NCBI RefSeq assembly: GCF_014297595.2
Contig: NZ_CP060414.2
Location: forward strand, 1,054,001-1,118,000
Source of the DNA: Neisseria musculi
GTDB taxonomy: Bacteria > Pseudomonadota > Gammaproteobacteria > Burkholderiales > Neisseriaceae
Length of the DNA stretch: 64,000 nt
Direction: 5' to 3'
Numbering within the stretch: the stretch's first letter is position 1; the number at the start of each line of letters is the position of its first letter. A program made the translations under genes and the position numbers. Positions 7,818 to 16,020 of the stretch are shown here, in pieces. Below the pieces are notes generated by a model. It did not search any database, was not told where the DNA came from, and saw nothing but the letters and a program-made list of their open reading frames with translations.

Positions 7818-8144
7818 TCACTCCTTCGCATGTTTTCTTTCAATACCGGTAATTTCAACCGCAACAACCATTTGCATAAATGCTTCTTCCGGTTTTCCTT
7901 CTTCGTTTAAATCCACCAATAAACGCTCTCCGGCCGCGTTGTGCAACGAAACGATTACCTCGTCTCTGATAATTTCATCAACAATATTTCCTATTGCACA
8001 TTCGAAGATTCCGAAGCCGGGAACATTGCCGCCGACCGATGTCGAATATTCTTTGGAATATTCCCACATCTGAATCCTGACTCTGACGTTTTGCACATAA
8101 TCAAAACTTTTTGCATCATTAATGTCATACACAAATTGTTCCAT
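7818..8144 (-). CDS. Hypothetical phage protein
   Basis: A 108-residue, acidic, mostly beta protein (MEQFVYDINDAKSFDYVQNV). No motif is recognised. The reading frame is uninterrupted and tightly packed between DUF3164 and a small gene, so it is probably real. Confidence 0.55.
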   Translation of the reverse strand: MEQFVYDINDAKSFDYVQNVRVRIQMWEYSKEYSTSVGGNVPGFGIFECAIGNIVDEIIRDEVIVSLHNAAGERLLVDLNEEGKPEEAFMQMVVAVEITGIERKHAKE

Positions 8145-8147
8145 TTT

Positions 8148-8753
8148 TCACACCTTTGCAATATCCAAATTCAGCAACTGATACTCGCCCGCATCGTCGC
8201 GGCGGTACACCCGCACAAACGGCTTGCTGATATGCACTTGCAGGCTGTCGCTCAATGCCGCCATTGCGCGCAGCCATTTGTCGTCTTTAATTTCCAAACG
8301 GCGCAGGCCGAGCACGCGGGCGGTGGAGATATTGCCTTCTTTGTCCACCTGAAACGCCGCGTTAATCAGCGTTTTCAGCTCGGTTCGGCTGCCTTCCGTC
8401 CACTCGTTGATACACTCGTCGATTAAGGCTTTGGCCGCAATCAAACCCTCATCGAACACCAAAGTGTCCTGCATCGCCAGTTGCACGCGGTACGCGCCGT
8501 CGAAGCTGTGCAGGCTGATGTTGCCTTTTTTGCCGCCCACTTTTACATCGTAGCGGTCTGCGGAAAGCTGTACGAATGCGGCAATATCGTCCATCGCCTG
8601 CTGTTTGAAGCCGCTGATATGCTCCTGCACCTGCGCCGCCTTTTCGGCGATTTCCATCACCAGCTCATCGCGCATCAGGTCGATTTCGCGAATATTGGCC
8701 AGCGGCACAAAGTTGCCTTTGGCATCTTGACGATATTGGCTTAAATCAGTCAT
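8148..8753 (-). CDS. DUF3164 family protein
   Basis: A 201-residue protein of the DUF3164 family, found in the early region of Mu-like phages. Recognisable parts are the N-terminal YRQDAKGNFVPLANIREIDLMRDELV and a mid-domain with LHSFDGAYRVQLAMQDTLVFDEGL. Family function is unknown; position among replication and transposition genes suggests an accessory DNA role. The ATG at 8753 fits the family start. Confidence 0.8.
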   Translation of the reverse strand: MTDLSQYRQDAKGNFVPLANIREIDLMRDELVMEIAEKAAQVQEHISGFKQQAMDDIAAFVQLSADRYDVKVGGKKGNISLHSFDGAYRVQLAMQDTLVFDEGLIAAKALIDECINEWTEGSRTELKTLINAAFQVDKEGNISTARVLGLRRLEIKDDKWLRAMAALSDSLQVHISKPFVRVYRRDDAGEYQLLNLDIAKV

Positions 8754-8769
8754 TTTTTGATTTCCTTTT

Positions 8770-8985
8770 TTAAGTTAATGCGTTAACGGATATTTGCTGA
8801 TAAATACGCTGCTTAATCCCTTTCGGGTCTGCGTTTTCATCTTCTTCTATATTTTCCGCAATTTGAGCCAATAAGCAGGCGACAAATTCGGAAATGCTTG
8901 ATTCAGGGGTAACTGATACCAAGGGTATTTTTATTTGCAGTTTTCCACTTTCGGTCTCCGTGATAACAATTTGATATTCTTTCAT
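8770..8985 (-). CDS. Hypothetical small acidic phage protein
   Basis: A 71-residue protein (MKEYQIVITETESGKLQIKI) with N-terminal beta strands and an acidic helix. No family is recognised. It overlaps the following gene's end by four bases (ATGA type), supporting translation. Confidence 0.5.
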   Translation of the reverse strand: MKEYQIVITETESGKLQIKIPLVSVTPESSISEFVACLLAQIAENIEEDENADPKGIKQRIYQQISVNALT

Positions 8986-9437
8986 TTCTTACCTTTCTGC
9001 CTTTCGGCGTAATAAATACGTTTGCATTCTTCCGGCGTGCGGTGGCGGGGGCCGTGTATCCAATCCCGGTTCATCACCGGAGCGTCTTTCAGACGGCCTG
9101 CAATCTGTTTCAGCATGGTTCTGCCGTATTCGGTAGGCTGATGCTTCTCATCCAGTTTCGGCACCATCTTGACCGTTCGCTCCGGCATATACTTGACCAG
9201 ATCCGCCGGGTTCGGCCATTCAGTTGATGTGGCCGCGATATTCTGAAACGCCGCCCCGATTCTTTCGGCATCACACTCCGGCCGCCAATCATGCCTGAGC
9301 AGCAGGCCGTGCCATATTTGTGCGACCGCCTTTAAGTCGTCCGCCGCCGGTCGGCCTTTCAGATTTAAGGCCGAAAGCAGCATAAAGCCCGCACCGATTT
9401 CCTTTTTCAGCCAACTAACCTCCTTCTCCTTGTTCAT
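8982..9437 (-). CDS. Hypothetical phage protein
   Basis: A 151-residue protein with a helical N-terminal half (VSWLKKEIGAGFMLLSALNLKGRP) and a basic C-terminus. The PNPADLVKYMPER segment recalls small early proteins of transposable phages, but I do not recognise a named family. It overlaps the 9415-9909 gene by 23 bases, which is typical of this packed operon. Confidence 0.5.
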   Translation of the reverse strand: MNKEKEVSWLKKEIGAGFMLLSALNLKGRPAADDLKAVAQIWHGLLLRHDWRPECDAERIGAAFQNIAATSTEWPNPADLVKYMPERTVKMVPKLDEKHQPTEYGRTMLKQIAGRLKDAPVMNRDWIHGPRHRTPEECKRIYYAERQKGKK

Positions 9438-9909
9438 TTGTCCACTCCATTAACTTTCCTACGCCTTTTCTGAGTTTGGTTTCTGCCGCCGGCGCCGCCC
9501 GAACAGCCGCCCCTGCCGTTACCGCCATTTTCTCCGGCGACCAAAACGTGATGTTTTCGAGCAGGTAGCCGTGGCTGGTCAGCGGCGGCTTCAGCTTGCC
9601 CGCATCGCGGGCCTCGAGGCAGCGGTTAAACGCCCAAATCCAAGCCTCGCGCGGGGCGGGGTAAGTTTGGCGGTTGCGGCTGATTTCAGCGGCCCGAATC
9701 ATCGGGGCAATCTCGCCTACCAGCTTGGCCACGCGGGCAAAGGTCAAATCTTTTTCAGACGGCCTAAACAGGGTCAGGTATTTCAAACAGCCGCGCACCA
9801 GCTCGTCGGATATGCCCGATAACGCCACCAGCGCGGTGCGGGCTTCGTCGTGGGCAATCAGCACATCAAGGCTTAGGCTGGCTCCGCAACTTGGGCATTT
9901 AACTTTCAT
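9415..9909 (-). CDS. Phage protein with N-terminal zinc-ribbon motif
   Basis: The start at 9909 gives MKVKCPSCGASLSLDVLIAHD. A CPSC pair at residues 5-8 looks like half of a zinc ribbon. The rest (164 residues in all) is helical and basic. It may bind nucleic acid. No named family is recognised. A longer frame upstream would run into the neighbouring gene and lacks a ribosome site. Confidence 0.55.
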   Translation of the reverse strand: MKVKCPSCGASLSLDVLIAHDEARTALVALSGISDELVRGCLKYLTLFRPSEKDLTFARVAKLVGEIAPMIRAAEISRNRQTYPAPREAWIWAFNRCLEARDAGKLKPPLTSHGYLLENITFWSPEKMAVTAGAAVRAAPAAETKLRKGVGKLMEWTNEQGEGG

Positions 9910-9910
9910 T

Positions 9911-10123
9911 TCACGCCGCCTCCTGCTTAGCTGATGCCAAATCATTACTGCTCAGGCATCTCAAGGCCGTCTGAACCACATCGGCTTCGGTGTCGGCTTT
10001 ATCCGCCGATACCATCAGCAGAATAAACTGCCCGCTGGTGCTGTTCAGCTCGCAGCAGAGATAGCCTGCCCGTTCGCGCCAAACTTTGGCCTTGATGTTG
10101 CTGTAATCCCGTTCTACGCGCAT
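9911..10123 (-). CDS. Hypothetical small phage protein
   Basis: A 70-residue protein (MRVERDYSNIKAKVWRERAG) of unknown family. It overlaps the upstream winged-helix-like gene by ten bases and abuts the zinc-ribbon gene. Codon use matches the operon. Confidence 0.5.
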   Translation of the reverse strand: MRVERDYSNIKAKVWRERAGYLCCELNSTSGQFILLMVSADKADTEADVVQTALRCLSSNDLASAKQEAA

Positions 10124-10302
10124 TTCTTTTCCCCTTCCTCGCTCAACCGATACGTTACCGATACGCTGCTTTCAATCTCGCCGCGCCGCTCCATCTTCGC
10201 CAGCTCCGCCTTCACTTCCGCCAACGGCCAACGCAGCACATCGGCGATAAATTCGGCGGAACACGGGTAATGGCTTGCCAGCAGGTCTGATATATATGTC
10301 AT
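10114..10302 (-). CDS. Small winged-helix-like phage protein
   Basis: A 62-residue protein from the ATG at 10,302 (MTYISDLLASHYPCSAEFIA), preceded by GGAGG. The helices ADVLRWPLAEVKAELAKMERRGEIE followed by a hairpin-like SSVSVTYRLS are the pattern of a winged-helix DNA-binding domain. Target and role are unknown. Confidence 0.5.
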   Translation of the reverse strand: MTYISDLLASHYPCSAEFIADVLRWPLAEVKAELAKMERRGEIESSVSVTYRLSEEGEKKCA

Positions 10303-10553
10303 CTGTATGCCTCCGCATCGCCGCGCACCCACTCGAAGTCTTCCTGCTCGTAGGCTTTAAGCATCTCGCGCACCGCATCGTCGGCTTCGCGCTGCTTGGC
10401 GGCCATCAGAGCGGCGGTGTCGTCGCTGCCCCGGTATTCAGCCGCATACTGGGCGGGCGGCGGGCTGTAAGGCTGGTCGTCTGCCTTGCTTTGGCAGCCG
10501 AGCACCAGTGCGATTGCCAGCCCGAAAACTGTTTTTTCGATTAAATCCGCCAT
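10299..10553 (-). CDS. Putative phage lipoprotein
   Basis: An 84-residue protein with a hydrophobic N-terminus (LIEKTVFGLAIALVLGC) ending in a lipobox-like VLGC, then a Pro-rich and a helical charged part. It could be a small lipoprotein. The lipobox is imperfect at position -2, so this is uncertain. Confidence 0.45.
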   Translation of the reverse strand: MADLIEKTVFGLAIALVLGCQSKADDQPYSPPPAQYAAEYRGSDDTAALMAAKQREADDAVREMLKAYEQEDFEWVRGDAEAYR

Positions 10554-10555
10554 TT

Positions 10556-11002
10556 TTATTCCCCGCTTTCTTCGTCTGATTCGTCAACACCGCCCGCGAT
10601 GGCTAAGTTCAAAATATCCTGCCAATCCAGCATAAACCGCTTGCCGGTGGCTTTGCTTTCGATAATCGGGTTTCCCGTGGCAGTTGTTTGCATGAGGTAT
10701 TCTTTGCCGCCCATGCTGCCGGTGGCGATTTCTTTACGCAAAAACAATGCGCCGCTCTCAATTAATTTGCCGTATTTCGGTTCGGTTTGCTCCGCCCAAT
10801 CGTTTTCTTTTGCCAGCCGCAACAAATCATGGTGGTCAAATGCATAACCCAAACCTGTGCGGCCATCGACCACAATCAACGTGCCGTCCATCGCTGATCC
10901 ACACATATAGGTCACATCTTCGCCCTGGATCATTCCGTGCACACTGGTAACCATCAGTTGCACCATCTCTTTCGATATCGGGCTGCCGTATTGTTCTTTC
11001 AT
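10556..11002 (-). CDS. Hypothetical phage protein
   Basis: A 148-residue protein from the ATG at 11,002 (MKEQYGSPISKEMVQLMV), with AAGGGGG upstream and one base between it and the MuB-like stop. It is acidic at the C-terminus (GGVDESDEESGE). No family is recognised. Confidence 0.5.
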   Translation of the reverse strand: MKEQYGSPISKEMVQLMVTSVHGMIQGEDVTYMCGSAMDGTLIVVDGRTGLGYAFDHHDLLRLAKENDWAEQTEPKYGKLIESGALFLRKEIATGSMGGKEYLMQTTATGNPIIESKATGKRFMLDWQDILNLAIAGGVDESDEESGE

Positions 11003-11003
11003 C

Positions 11004-12147
11004 TCACACCCCCTTAACCACATCGGCATCAACCACATCAAACCCCAGCTCGGCCGCTTGGCTCATGGCCGCGCTTACTAAATTGTTGACGGCCAGCGGG
11101 TAGAGCAGGCTGTGTTCCGCCGTGCCTTTGGCCGTGCGGCTCTTTACCGTCAGGCGCTCGGCCACCGCATCGATGGCGCTCTCATCCATCACTTTGGCGA
11201 TATCGCCGCCGGCGCGCTCAAACTTGTGTTTCAGGTAGCCCGCCAGCTTGCCGTCGGTCAGCGGCAACAGCGTTACCACTTCGCATCGCTGCACCACTTC
11301 GCGTACGTTCGGGTTGTTTTCGCTGAGTTTCTGTGCCAGCTCGGTTTGGCCGATTAACACAATGCCCAGCAAGCGCTCGAAACCGTGCTTCAGCTCAAAA
11401 AACCGTTTCAAGTGTTTCAGGGTGGGGATGGGCAGGCTGTGAGCCTCCTCGATTACCAACACATGCTTGTTGCCTGCTTTGGCGCTTTCGGCCAGGGCGC
11501 GGTGGATTTGGGCAAACCGCGCTTCTGGGCTGCGCTTGGGCGACACATTCGGGGCCACCGCCGCCAAAATCGCCTCGGCGATATGCACCGCCTTCAGGGT
11601 TTTGCCCTTTTGGTCGTTGTCTTCCATCGCCAACACATACGGCTCAACCATCACGATCTGTTTGCCGTCGCGGTTGATGCGCTCTTGCAGGTCTTCGCGC
11701 AGGGTGGATTTGCCCGCGCCGCTTTCGCCGACCACCGCTACAAAACCGCCGTGGCAGGCCGTCTGAAACATCGCCTCGCGCACATAACGCACATCTGGCG
11801 TCAGATACACATCATCGGCGCTGTTGATTTCGTCATTAAACGGGTCGCGCGGCAGGCCGAAATGGCGGCGGGCGGCTTGTGTTAAGGTTGCCTTTCGTAA
11901 TAACATCTCTTTGTCCTCGCTTTCATTAGGGTGGGCAGGTGCGGCTTCCGGCTCGTTTCTCAGGCCAGCGGGAATATCCGCACCATTCGTTTCAAAATAC
12001 TGTTTCAACTTCTCGCGCAGCTTGATCTGCGCCTTTTTTCGGCCATTTCCCGTGGTTGACCACCGCCACCAGCATGGGCTTGCTGCAGCCGATTTCGGCA
12101 GCGGCGGTTGCGTAGGATTTGCCGATTTTCTGAAAATCCTGCTTCAT
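11004..12147 (-). pseudogene. MuB-like AAA+ target-DNA activator, frame broken near the N-terminus
   Basis: The main frame (12,008-11,004) encodes an AAA+ ATPase with Walker A GESGAGKST and a later LVIEEAHSLP Walker B, as in MuB, which delivers target DNA to MuA. The helix-turn-helix N-terminus starts at ATG 12,147 (MKQDFQKIGKSYATAAAEIG, overlapping the upstream stop as ATGA), but it is in a different frame. The two parts join if one A is removed from a run of six As (12,034-12,039, T on the plus strand). This is a real frameshift, a sequence error or a +1 recoding site. The ATPase part alone has no good start codon; a TTG at 12,008 is possible. Confidence 0.75.
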
Positions 12148-12326
12148 CGTTCATAATCCCGAATGGCTTGATGAAATTCGTTTAACGCTGCGATGGCATC
12201 GGCATCCAAGAAGCTGTCGCCATAGTTAACCTTGGGTAGGAACCGTCTGGATAACGTACCGGCTTCTGTGGCAACTTTGACGAGCTTCTCGTATTCTTCA
12301 CGTTCGATTTCAATGGTTTCTTTCAT
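12144..12326 (-). CDS. Hypothetical 60-residue phage protein
   Basis: Starts MKETIEIEREEYEKLVKVAT with AAGGAG five bases before the ATG. The protein is highly charged and helical, probably a short coiled coil. It lies between transposase A and the MuB-like gene, where small accessory proteins occur in BcepMu-like phages. A 28-base perfect palindrome lies just upstream of its ribosome site. Confidence 0.55.
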   Translation of the reverse strand: MKETIEIEREEYEKLVKVATEAGTLSRRFLPKVNYGDSFLDADAIAALNEFHQAIRDYER

Positions 12327-12338
12327 TTCGTTCTCCTT

Positions 12339-12366
12339 CCAAATGCGACGACGTCGTCGCATTTGG
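12339..12366. promoter_or_regulatory. 28-base perfect palindrome between the transposase and the 60-residue gene
   Basis: The central 16 bases read GCGACGACGTCGTCGC and the arms extend to CCAAAT/ATTTGG. It sits between the transposase stop and the next ribosome site. It differs from the palindrome at 4137 only in the two central positions, and that difference keeps the symmetry. Confidence 0.55.
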
Positions 12367-12367
12367 T

Positions 12368-14146
12368 TTAACCGGTTTTGTGTAATTTCAGACGGCCTGC
12401 CGTTTTCAGTTGGTTAAATACCGCTTCCAATTGACTGGCGGCCACGCCGTCCGGATATTGTTTGGTGATTAAGGCGACTGCCTGCTTCCAATCACCACCT
12501 GCGGCTTCGATACGCGGTTTCAGCAGCTTGGCCACTTCCACCTTGCTCAACACCTGCTCGGCCACTTCCATACGGTTGTAATCCATCTGCGACCCCTGCC
12601 GCTCGATATAGAGCGTATTGCGCGCCGCCAGCGTGTCTTCCTGATGCTTGTAGGGGTCGATGCGCCCGCCGAACGGTACCACCTTCGCCTTGCGCTTGGC
12701 CTCGGCTTCGGCCAATGTGTCCGCGCCCATTGCCAGTTTTTCCTGCTCTTTTCTGGCCTGCTGCGCCGGCGTATCGGCGGCGGGTTTGTATTCCACCCCC
12801 ATCAGCGCCGCGCCTTCGCGGAAGCCGAATCCGTCAAACTCGATAGCCGTTACCGTCTGCCAGATTTCGTTGCCTTGCGCATCCCATGTGGCAATGCGCG
12901 CGCCGGTTTCGTCCCAAGGGTTTTTCGCCACCAAGAGCTTCTGCCCCACCATCACGCCCGGGATGTTTTTCACACTATACACGCGGCCGCCGAAGCGGAT
13001 TTCCAATTCGGGCGACACCTTCGCTTCTTTCGGTGCGCTCACCGCCAGCTCGCGGCAGTATTCGGCAGGCGGCGGCAGGATTAACTGCTCGGGTTTGATT
13101 TTGTTCCACGCCTGATAGCGCGTCACTCCGTGGCGGCTGTGGGTTTTGGTGCCGTTGTAATAGCGCATCCAGCGCTCGGCCAAACCGTTAAGCTCGTCAA
13201 TGCTGTGTACTTCCACCAGTTTCAGGCTGCTCTCAAAGGCCGTTTCGACGACGTCGTTGGCCTTTTCCACCTGCCCCTTGGCGCGCGGATTACCCGGCTT
13301 GTTAATCTGCACATGCACATCCAGCGCCTTACAGAGGTTTTTAAACGCCGCCGAGGTATTGGCGCTGCCCGGGTCGAGCATCACATTCTTCGGCACGCCC
13401 CGTATCGGGTCTTTGGCCGTTTCGGCTTTGGCCTGCATCATGTAGATAAAAAAGTCGCACAGGTTCGCTGATGTCTCGCCCCCGAAGTAGTAGCGCACGC
13501 AGATGGTGCCGCTGGTATGGTCGGTGCCGGTATAACGCCACACCCGGTCGAGCTCGATTTTTTTCAGGTTGCCGGGCTTGTTTTTGTAAAACTCTTCATA
13601 ACCCGCCACCCGCAAGCCCGTATCCTTGCCGTTGCGCGGCAGGTAGTAAAGAACGCACAAGCTCGGGTCGATTTGCCACCACTGGTTGGGGTGTTCCGAC
13701 TTCAGCCGCGTTACCGGCTCGGGCTGCAGAAGCTGGTCGGGATGCAGCCTGTATTTGCGCAGTGCCCGCACGATGGTGCTGTCGGAGAGCTTAGTTATTT
13801 CGCCGGTTTCCTCGTCCACCCGGCAGGCATTGATTTCGCCGTTGGCGCGCAAAATCTCCACCGCCGCGCCCACCGTTGTGAGCCGCTTGCCGTTTTTGCG
13901 CATGGTTTCCATCACCAGCGTGCTGATGGTCTGCGCCTCTTCATGGCTCAAGGCCGATTTGCCCGCATCGGCGCGGCGCTTGCGGCTCGGCTTCAACACC
14001 ACCGCTTCCAGTTTTCGGTGCAGGGTAGCCAAGCTAATCCCCAACGCCTGCGCCTGCTCTTTCAGATAGGCCGTCTTGCCGCCGTGCCCGCGCTGTTCGG
14101 CTTCGCGGGCGATTTCGGCCAGCCGCTCCGTCATTGCCGCATTCAT
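12368..14146 (-). CDS. MuA-like DDE transposase
   Basis: A 592-residue rve-core transposase of the MuA/BcepMu type, which cuts and joins phage ends during integration and replicative transposition. Basic N-terminal DNA-binding segments (about 1-150) precede the catalytic core. The DDE residues can be placed in WWQIDPSL, VMLDPGSANTS and NPRAKGQVEKANDVVE. A beta-barrel domain and a C-terminal helical region that contacts the ATPase follow. The start at 14,146 (MNAAMTERLAEIAREAEQRG) has GGAG upstream and abuts the DUF3102 gene. Confidence 0.9.
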   Translation of the reverse strand: MNAAMTERLAEIAREAEQRGHGGKTAYLKEQAQALGISLATLHRKLEAVVLKPSRKRRADAGKSALSHEEAQTISTLVMETMRKNGKRLTTVGAAVEILRANGEINACRVDEETGEITKLSDSTIVRALRKYRLHPDQLLQPEPVTRLKSEHPNQWWQIDPSLCVLYYLPRNGKDTGLRVAGYEEFYKNKPGNLKKIELDRVWRYTGTDHTSGTICVRYYFGGETSANLCDFFIYMMQAKAETAKDPIRGVPKNVMLDPGSANTSAAFKNLCKALDVHVQINKPGNPRAKGQVEKANDVVETAFESSLKLVEVHSIDELNGLAERWMRYYNGTKTHSRHGVTRYQAWNKIKPEQLILPPPAEYCRELAVSAPKEAKVSPELEIRFGGRVYSVKNIPGVMVGQKLLVAKNPWDETGARIATWDAQGNEIWQTVTAIEFDGFGFREGAALMGVEYKPAADTPAQQARKEQEKLAMGADTLAEAEAKRKAKVVPFGGRIDPYKHQEDTLAARNTLYIERQGSQMDYNRMEVAEQVLSKVEVAKLLKPRIEAAGGDWKQAVALITKQYPDGVAASQLEAVFNQLKTAGRLKLHKTG

Positions 14147-14148
14147 GC

Positions 14149-14997
14149 TTATTCTCCGTCCGCCACGCCTTGCAGCCATTCCAGCACACTGTCGGTGGGT
14201 GCTTCTTCCGGCAGCGCAAACTGCTCGCGCAGCGATTCCGCATCGCGGATAATCTGATTGATGCAGCCCACCATCTGCGGCCGGTGGTCAAACCCGTGCG
14301 CCTCGCCGTGTGCGGTCAATTGCTCAAACAGGTCGCGCAGTCTGCTGATATCCGAGCGCACGCCGATTTCGGTGGTGCTCAAACGCATGGTCAGCTCGCT
14401 GGCCACATCCTGCGGCTTCGGCTCTTTCGTGCCTTTCTTAGCCAGCTTCTCGGCCAGCTCGTCCACCTTTTTGTTTTTGTCGGCAATGACCTTGTCTTTG
14501 GCCGCCGCCGTTTCGCGGCTCTCGCGCAGCGCCAGCCGCAGCTCCTTAACCGTCATACGGTCTACATCGTCGAGCGTATGGCCGTTGATATCGCCGCCGT
14601 CGGCCAGCTCGATCAGGGTTACATCTTCTTCTACCAGCAGTTCCAGCAGTTTTGATTTACCCAAATCCATCAGTCTGGCTTGCGCCTTCTGCATTTGAGG
14701 CGTAGCAAAGCGGCGGGTGGCAGACATTAAGCGACCGGCCTCCGAACGCTTAATCCCAAACTCATTTTCAGAGATTTCCAAAAAACGGCCATGGGGCGTG
14801 TGTTCTTTCAACACAATTAGGGCACGCCCCAATTCAAACATGCCTTCAAGTGTCTGACGGACAGCTTGACGGCCGCGCTCAATCCATCGGTCTTCGTTGT
14901 AGGTTTCGCCGTTTCCCCATTGCTCCATAACCATCATGCTGTGCATCGCGGCATTTTTATCTGTATTTACTGCATCCATTACTTCGATTTCGCTCAT
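14149..14997 (-). CDS. DUF3102-family protein
   Basis: A 282-residue protein with a DUF3102-like N-terminal half (RWIERGRQAVRQTLEGMFEL and FGIKRSEAGRLMSATRRF, resembling ParB/KorB-type helix-turn-helix segments). A coiled-coil stretch with many Lys and Glu (about 165-200) and a helical C-terminus follow. It is found next to transposase genes in BcepMu-like prophages and probably binds DNA. The ATG at 14,997 follows GGAGA and a 24-base palindrome. Confidence 0.7.
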   Translation of the reverse strand: MSEIEVMDAVNTDKNAAMHSMMVMEQWGNGETYNEDRWIERGRQAVRQTLEGMFELGRALIVLKEHTPHGRFLEISENEFGIKRSEAGRLMSATRRFATPQMQKAQARLMDLGKSKLLELLVEEDVTLIELADGGDINGHTLDDVDRMTVKELRLALRESRETAAAKDKVIADKNKKVDELAEKLAKKGTKEPKPQDVASELTMRLSTTEIGVRSDISRLRDLFEQLTAHGEAHGFDHRPQMVGCINQIIRDAESLREQFALPEEAPTDSVLEWLQGVADGE

Positions 14998-15009
14998 TTT
15001 TTTATCTCC

Positions 15010-15033
15010 AAATTACCCGACGTCGGGTAATTT
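15010..15033. promoter_or_regulatory. 24-base perfect palindrome upstream of the DUF3102 gene
   Basis: A perfect palindrome centred on CCCGACGTCGGG, flanked by AAATTA/TAATTT, lies directly upstream of the GGAGA ribosome site. It shares the central GACGTC with the 12,339 element. It could be an operator or an RNA hairpin. Confidence 0.5.
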
Positions 15034-15317
15034 CAAATTCGGTTTACACGCTGGCTCAACTCTTCCAGTTTTGCCGACATCATTTCGTGTTGACGTCTAT
15101 ATCTTTCGGCTATCTGTAAGGTTTTCACGCTGTATGAAAAATTGCCGTTATCCAGCCTTACCACCAATCCCGCCGCTATCAGGTCTTCCAAATCCCGGCT
15201 CACATGCACCGGCGAAATACCGAGGCCGTCTGAAATCTCTTTATTACTGACCCCGATAATCGGGTGCGCTTCCAGCGATTTAAATACGCTTAACAGCCGT
15301 TGTCCTTTGCTGCTCAT
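15033..15317 (-). CDS. Winged helix-turn-helix regulator
   Basis: A 94-residue protein with an IclR/MarR-like winged helix (GVSNKEISDGLGISPVHVSRDLEDLIAAGLVVRLDNGNFSYS, described here by its parts: recognition helix near SPVHVSRDLEDL and wing near RLDNGNFSYS). A C-terminal helical tail may dimerise. It sits between the gp16-like gene and DUF3102. The second of two adjacent ATGs (15,317) has the best spacing from AAGGAG. Confidence 0.7.
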   Translation of the reverse strand: MSSKGQRLLSVFKSLEAHPIIGVSNKEISDGLGISPVHVSRDLEDLIAAGLVVRLDNGNFSYSVKTLQIAERYRRQHEMMSAKLEELSQRVNRI

Positions 15318-15327
15318 CATCTGCTCC

Positions 15328-15504
15328 TTATTTCAAGCCGAGCTTGGAGGCGATTTCGTGGCCTTTGCCGTAGTTGCCTTTACGCTGGCCGCCGACCACC
15401 AGATAAACATCGCGCGGCTTAAAGCCGTTGTCTCTTGCCCACTGCGCCAGTGTTTGGCCGTTTTTGGCAAAATTTTCTTTTAATTTTTCAACAGTTATAG
15501 CCAT
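15328..15504 (-). CDS. BcepMu gp16-family DNA-binding protein
   Basis: A 58-residue protein beginning MAITVEKLKENFAKNGQTL. The QWARDNGFKPRDVYLVVGG stretch followed by KGNYGKGHEIASKLGLK is the signature of the BcepMu gp16 family. These are small helix-turn-helix proteins at the head of the early operon and probable functional equivalents of Mu Ner. AAAGGGG precedes the ATG. It is divergent from the repressor gene, with the operator-like repeats between them. Confidence 0.8.
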   Translation of the reverse strand: MAITVEKLKENFAKNGQTLAQWARDNGFKPRDVYLVVGGQRKGNYGKGHEIASKLGLK

Positions 15505-15544
15505 AGATAGCCCCTTTCTACTGTGATAAAATAGTGAACTATTT

Positions 15545-15569
15545 ATGCACTAGATATTTACTAGTGCAT
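15545..15569. promoter_or_regulatory. Operator-like inverted repeat in the divergent control region
   Basis: Nine-base perfect arms (ATGCACTAG and CTAGTGCAT) are separated by seven bases, in the 117-base gap between the divergent gp16-like and repressor genes. A second short inverted repeat (ATAGT-GA-ACTAT) lies just left of it. This is the expected place for lysogeny operators. Confidence 0.65.
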
Positions 15570-15621
15570 TCCTAATACGTGAATTATGAGATTTTAAAAT
15601 CTCCTTTGCAAGGATTATTTT

Positions 15622-15996
15622 GTGATTTCCAAGTCTCTTTTCGGTAATCGTTTGAAAGAAAAAAGAAAGTTTTTAGGCTTAACTCAAGCGCAAGCTGCTG
15701 AAAAAGCGGGAATTGAGCGTGAAACATGGGGAAAATATGAGCGTGGCGTATTCATGCCTAGTGGAGACGTATTGCTCTCTTTTTTAAACATGGGGATAGA
15801 TGTAAGCAGTTTATTTGCTGCCGAGATGCCTATGCCGTCTGAAAATTTAGGAATAAGCAAAGAAGAAAATGAATTGCTGGTGTGCTATCGCCAAGCTAGT
15901 GATTTGGGGCGTGCCGTCATTTTGAGTGCAGCACGCGGCGCAGAGAAAAAAGCCGCCAAAGATCATCAAGTTTCAGCCGCGGACAAAACCGCGTGA
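15622..15996 (+). CDS. XRE-family phage repressor
   Basis: A 124-residue protein with an N-terminal Cro/CI helix-turn-helix (RLKEKRKFLGLTQAQAAEKA followed by ETWGKYERGVFMPSGDVL). A C-terminal helix (ENELLVCYRQASDLGRAVIL) probably dimerises. It is too short to hold an S24 cleavage domain, so it would not be RecA-cleavable. The GTG start at 15,622 follows AAGGA. It is transcribed away from the transposition genes, as expected of the lysogeny repressor. Confidence 0.8.
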   Translation: MISKSLFGNRLKEKRKFLGLTQAQAAEKAGIERETWGKYERGVFMPSGDVLLSFLNMGIDVSSLFAAEMPMPSENLGISKEENELLVCYRQASDLGRAVILSAARGAEKKAAKDHQVSAADKTA

Positions 15997-16020
15997 TATT
16001 TAACAGACAAGGGGAGCGCC

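Noticed and set aside
13246..13262. Another GACGACGTCGTC palindrome inside the transposase gene
   Set aside because: It is explained by codons for a conserved NDVV stretch and does not precede a ribosome site, so it was not counted with the three intergenic palindromes.
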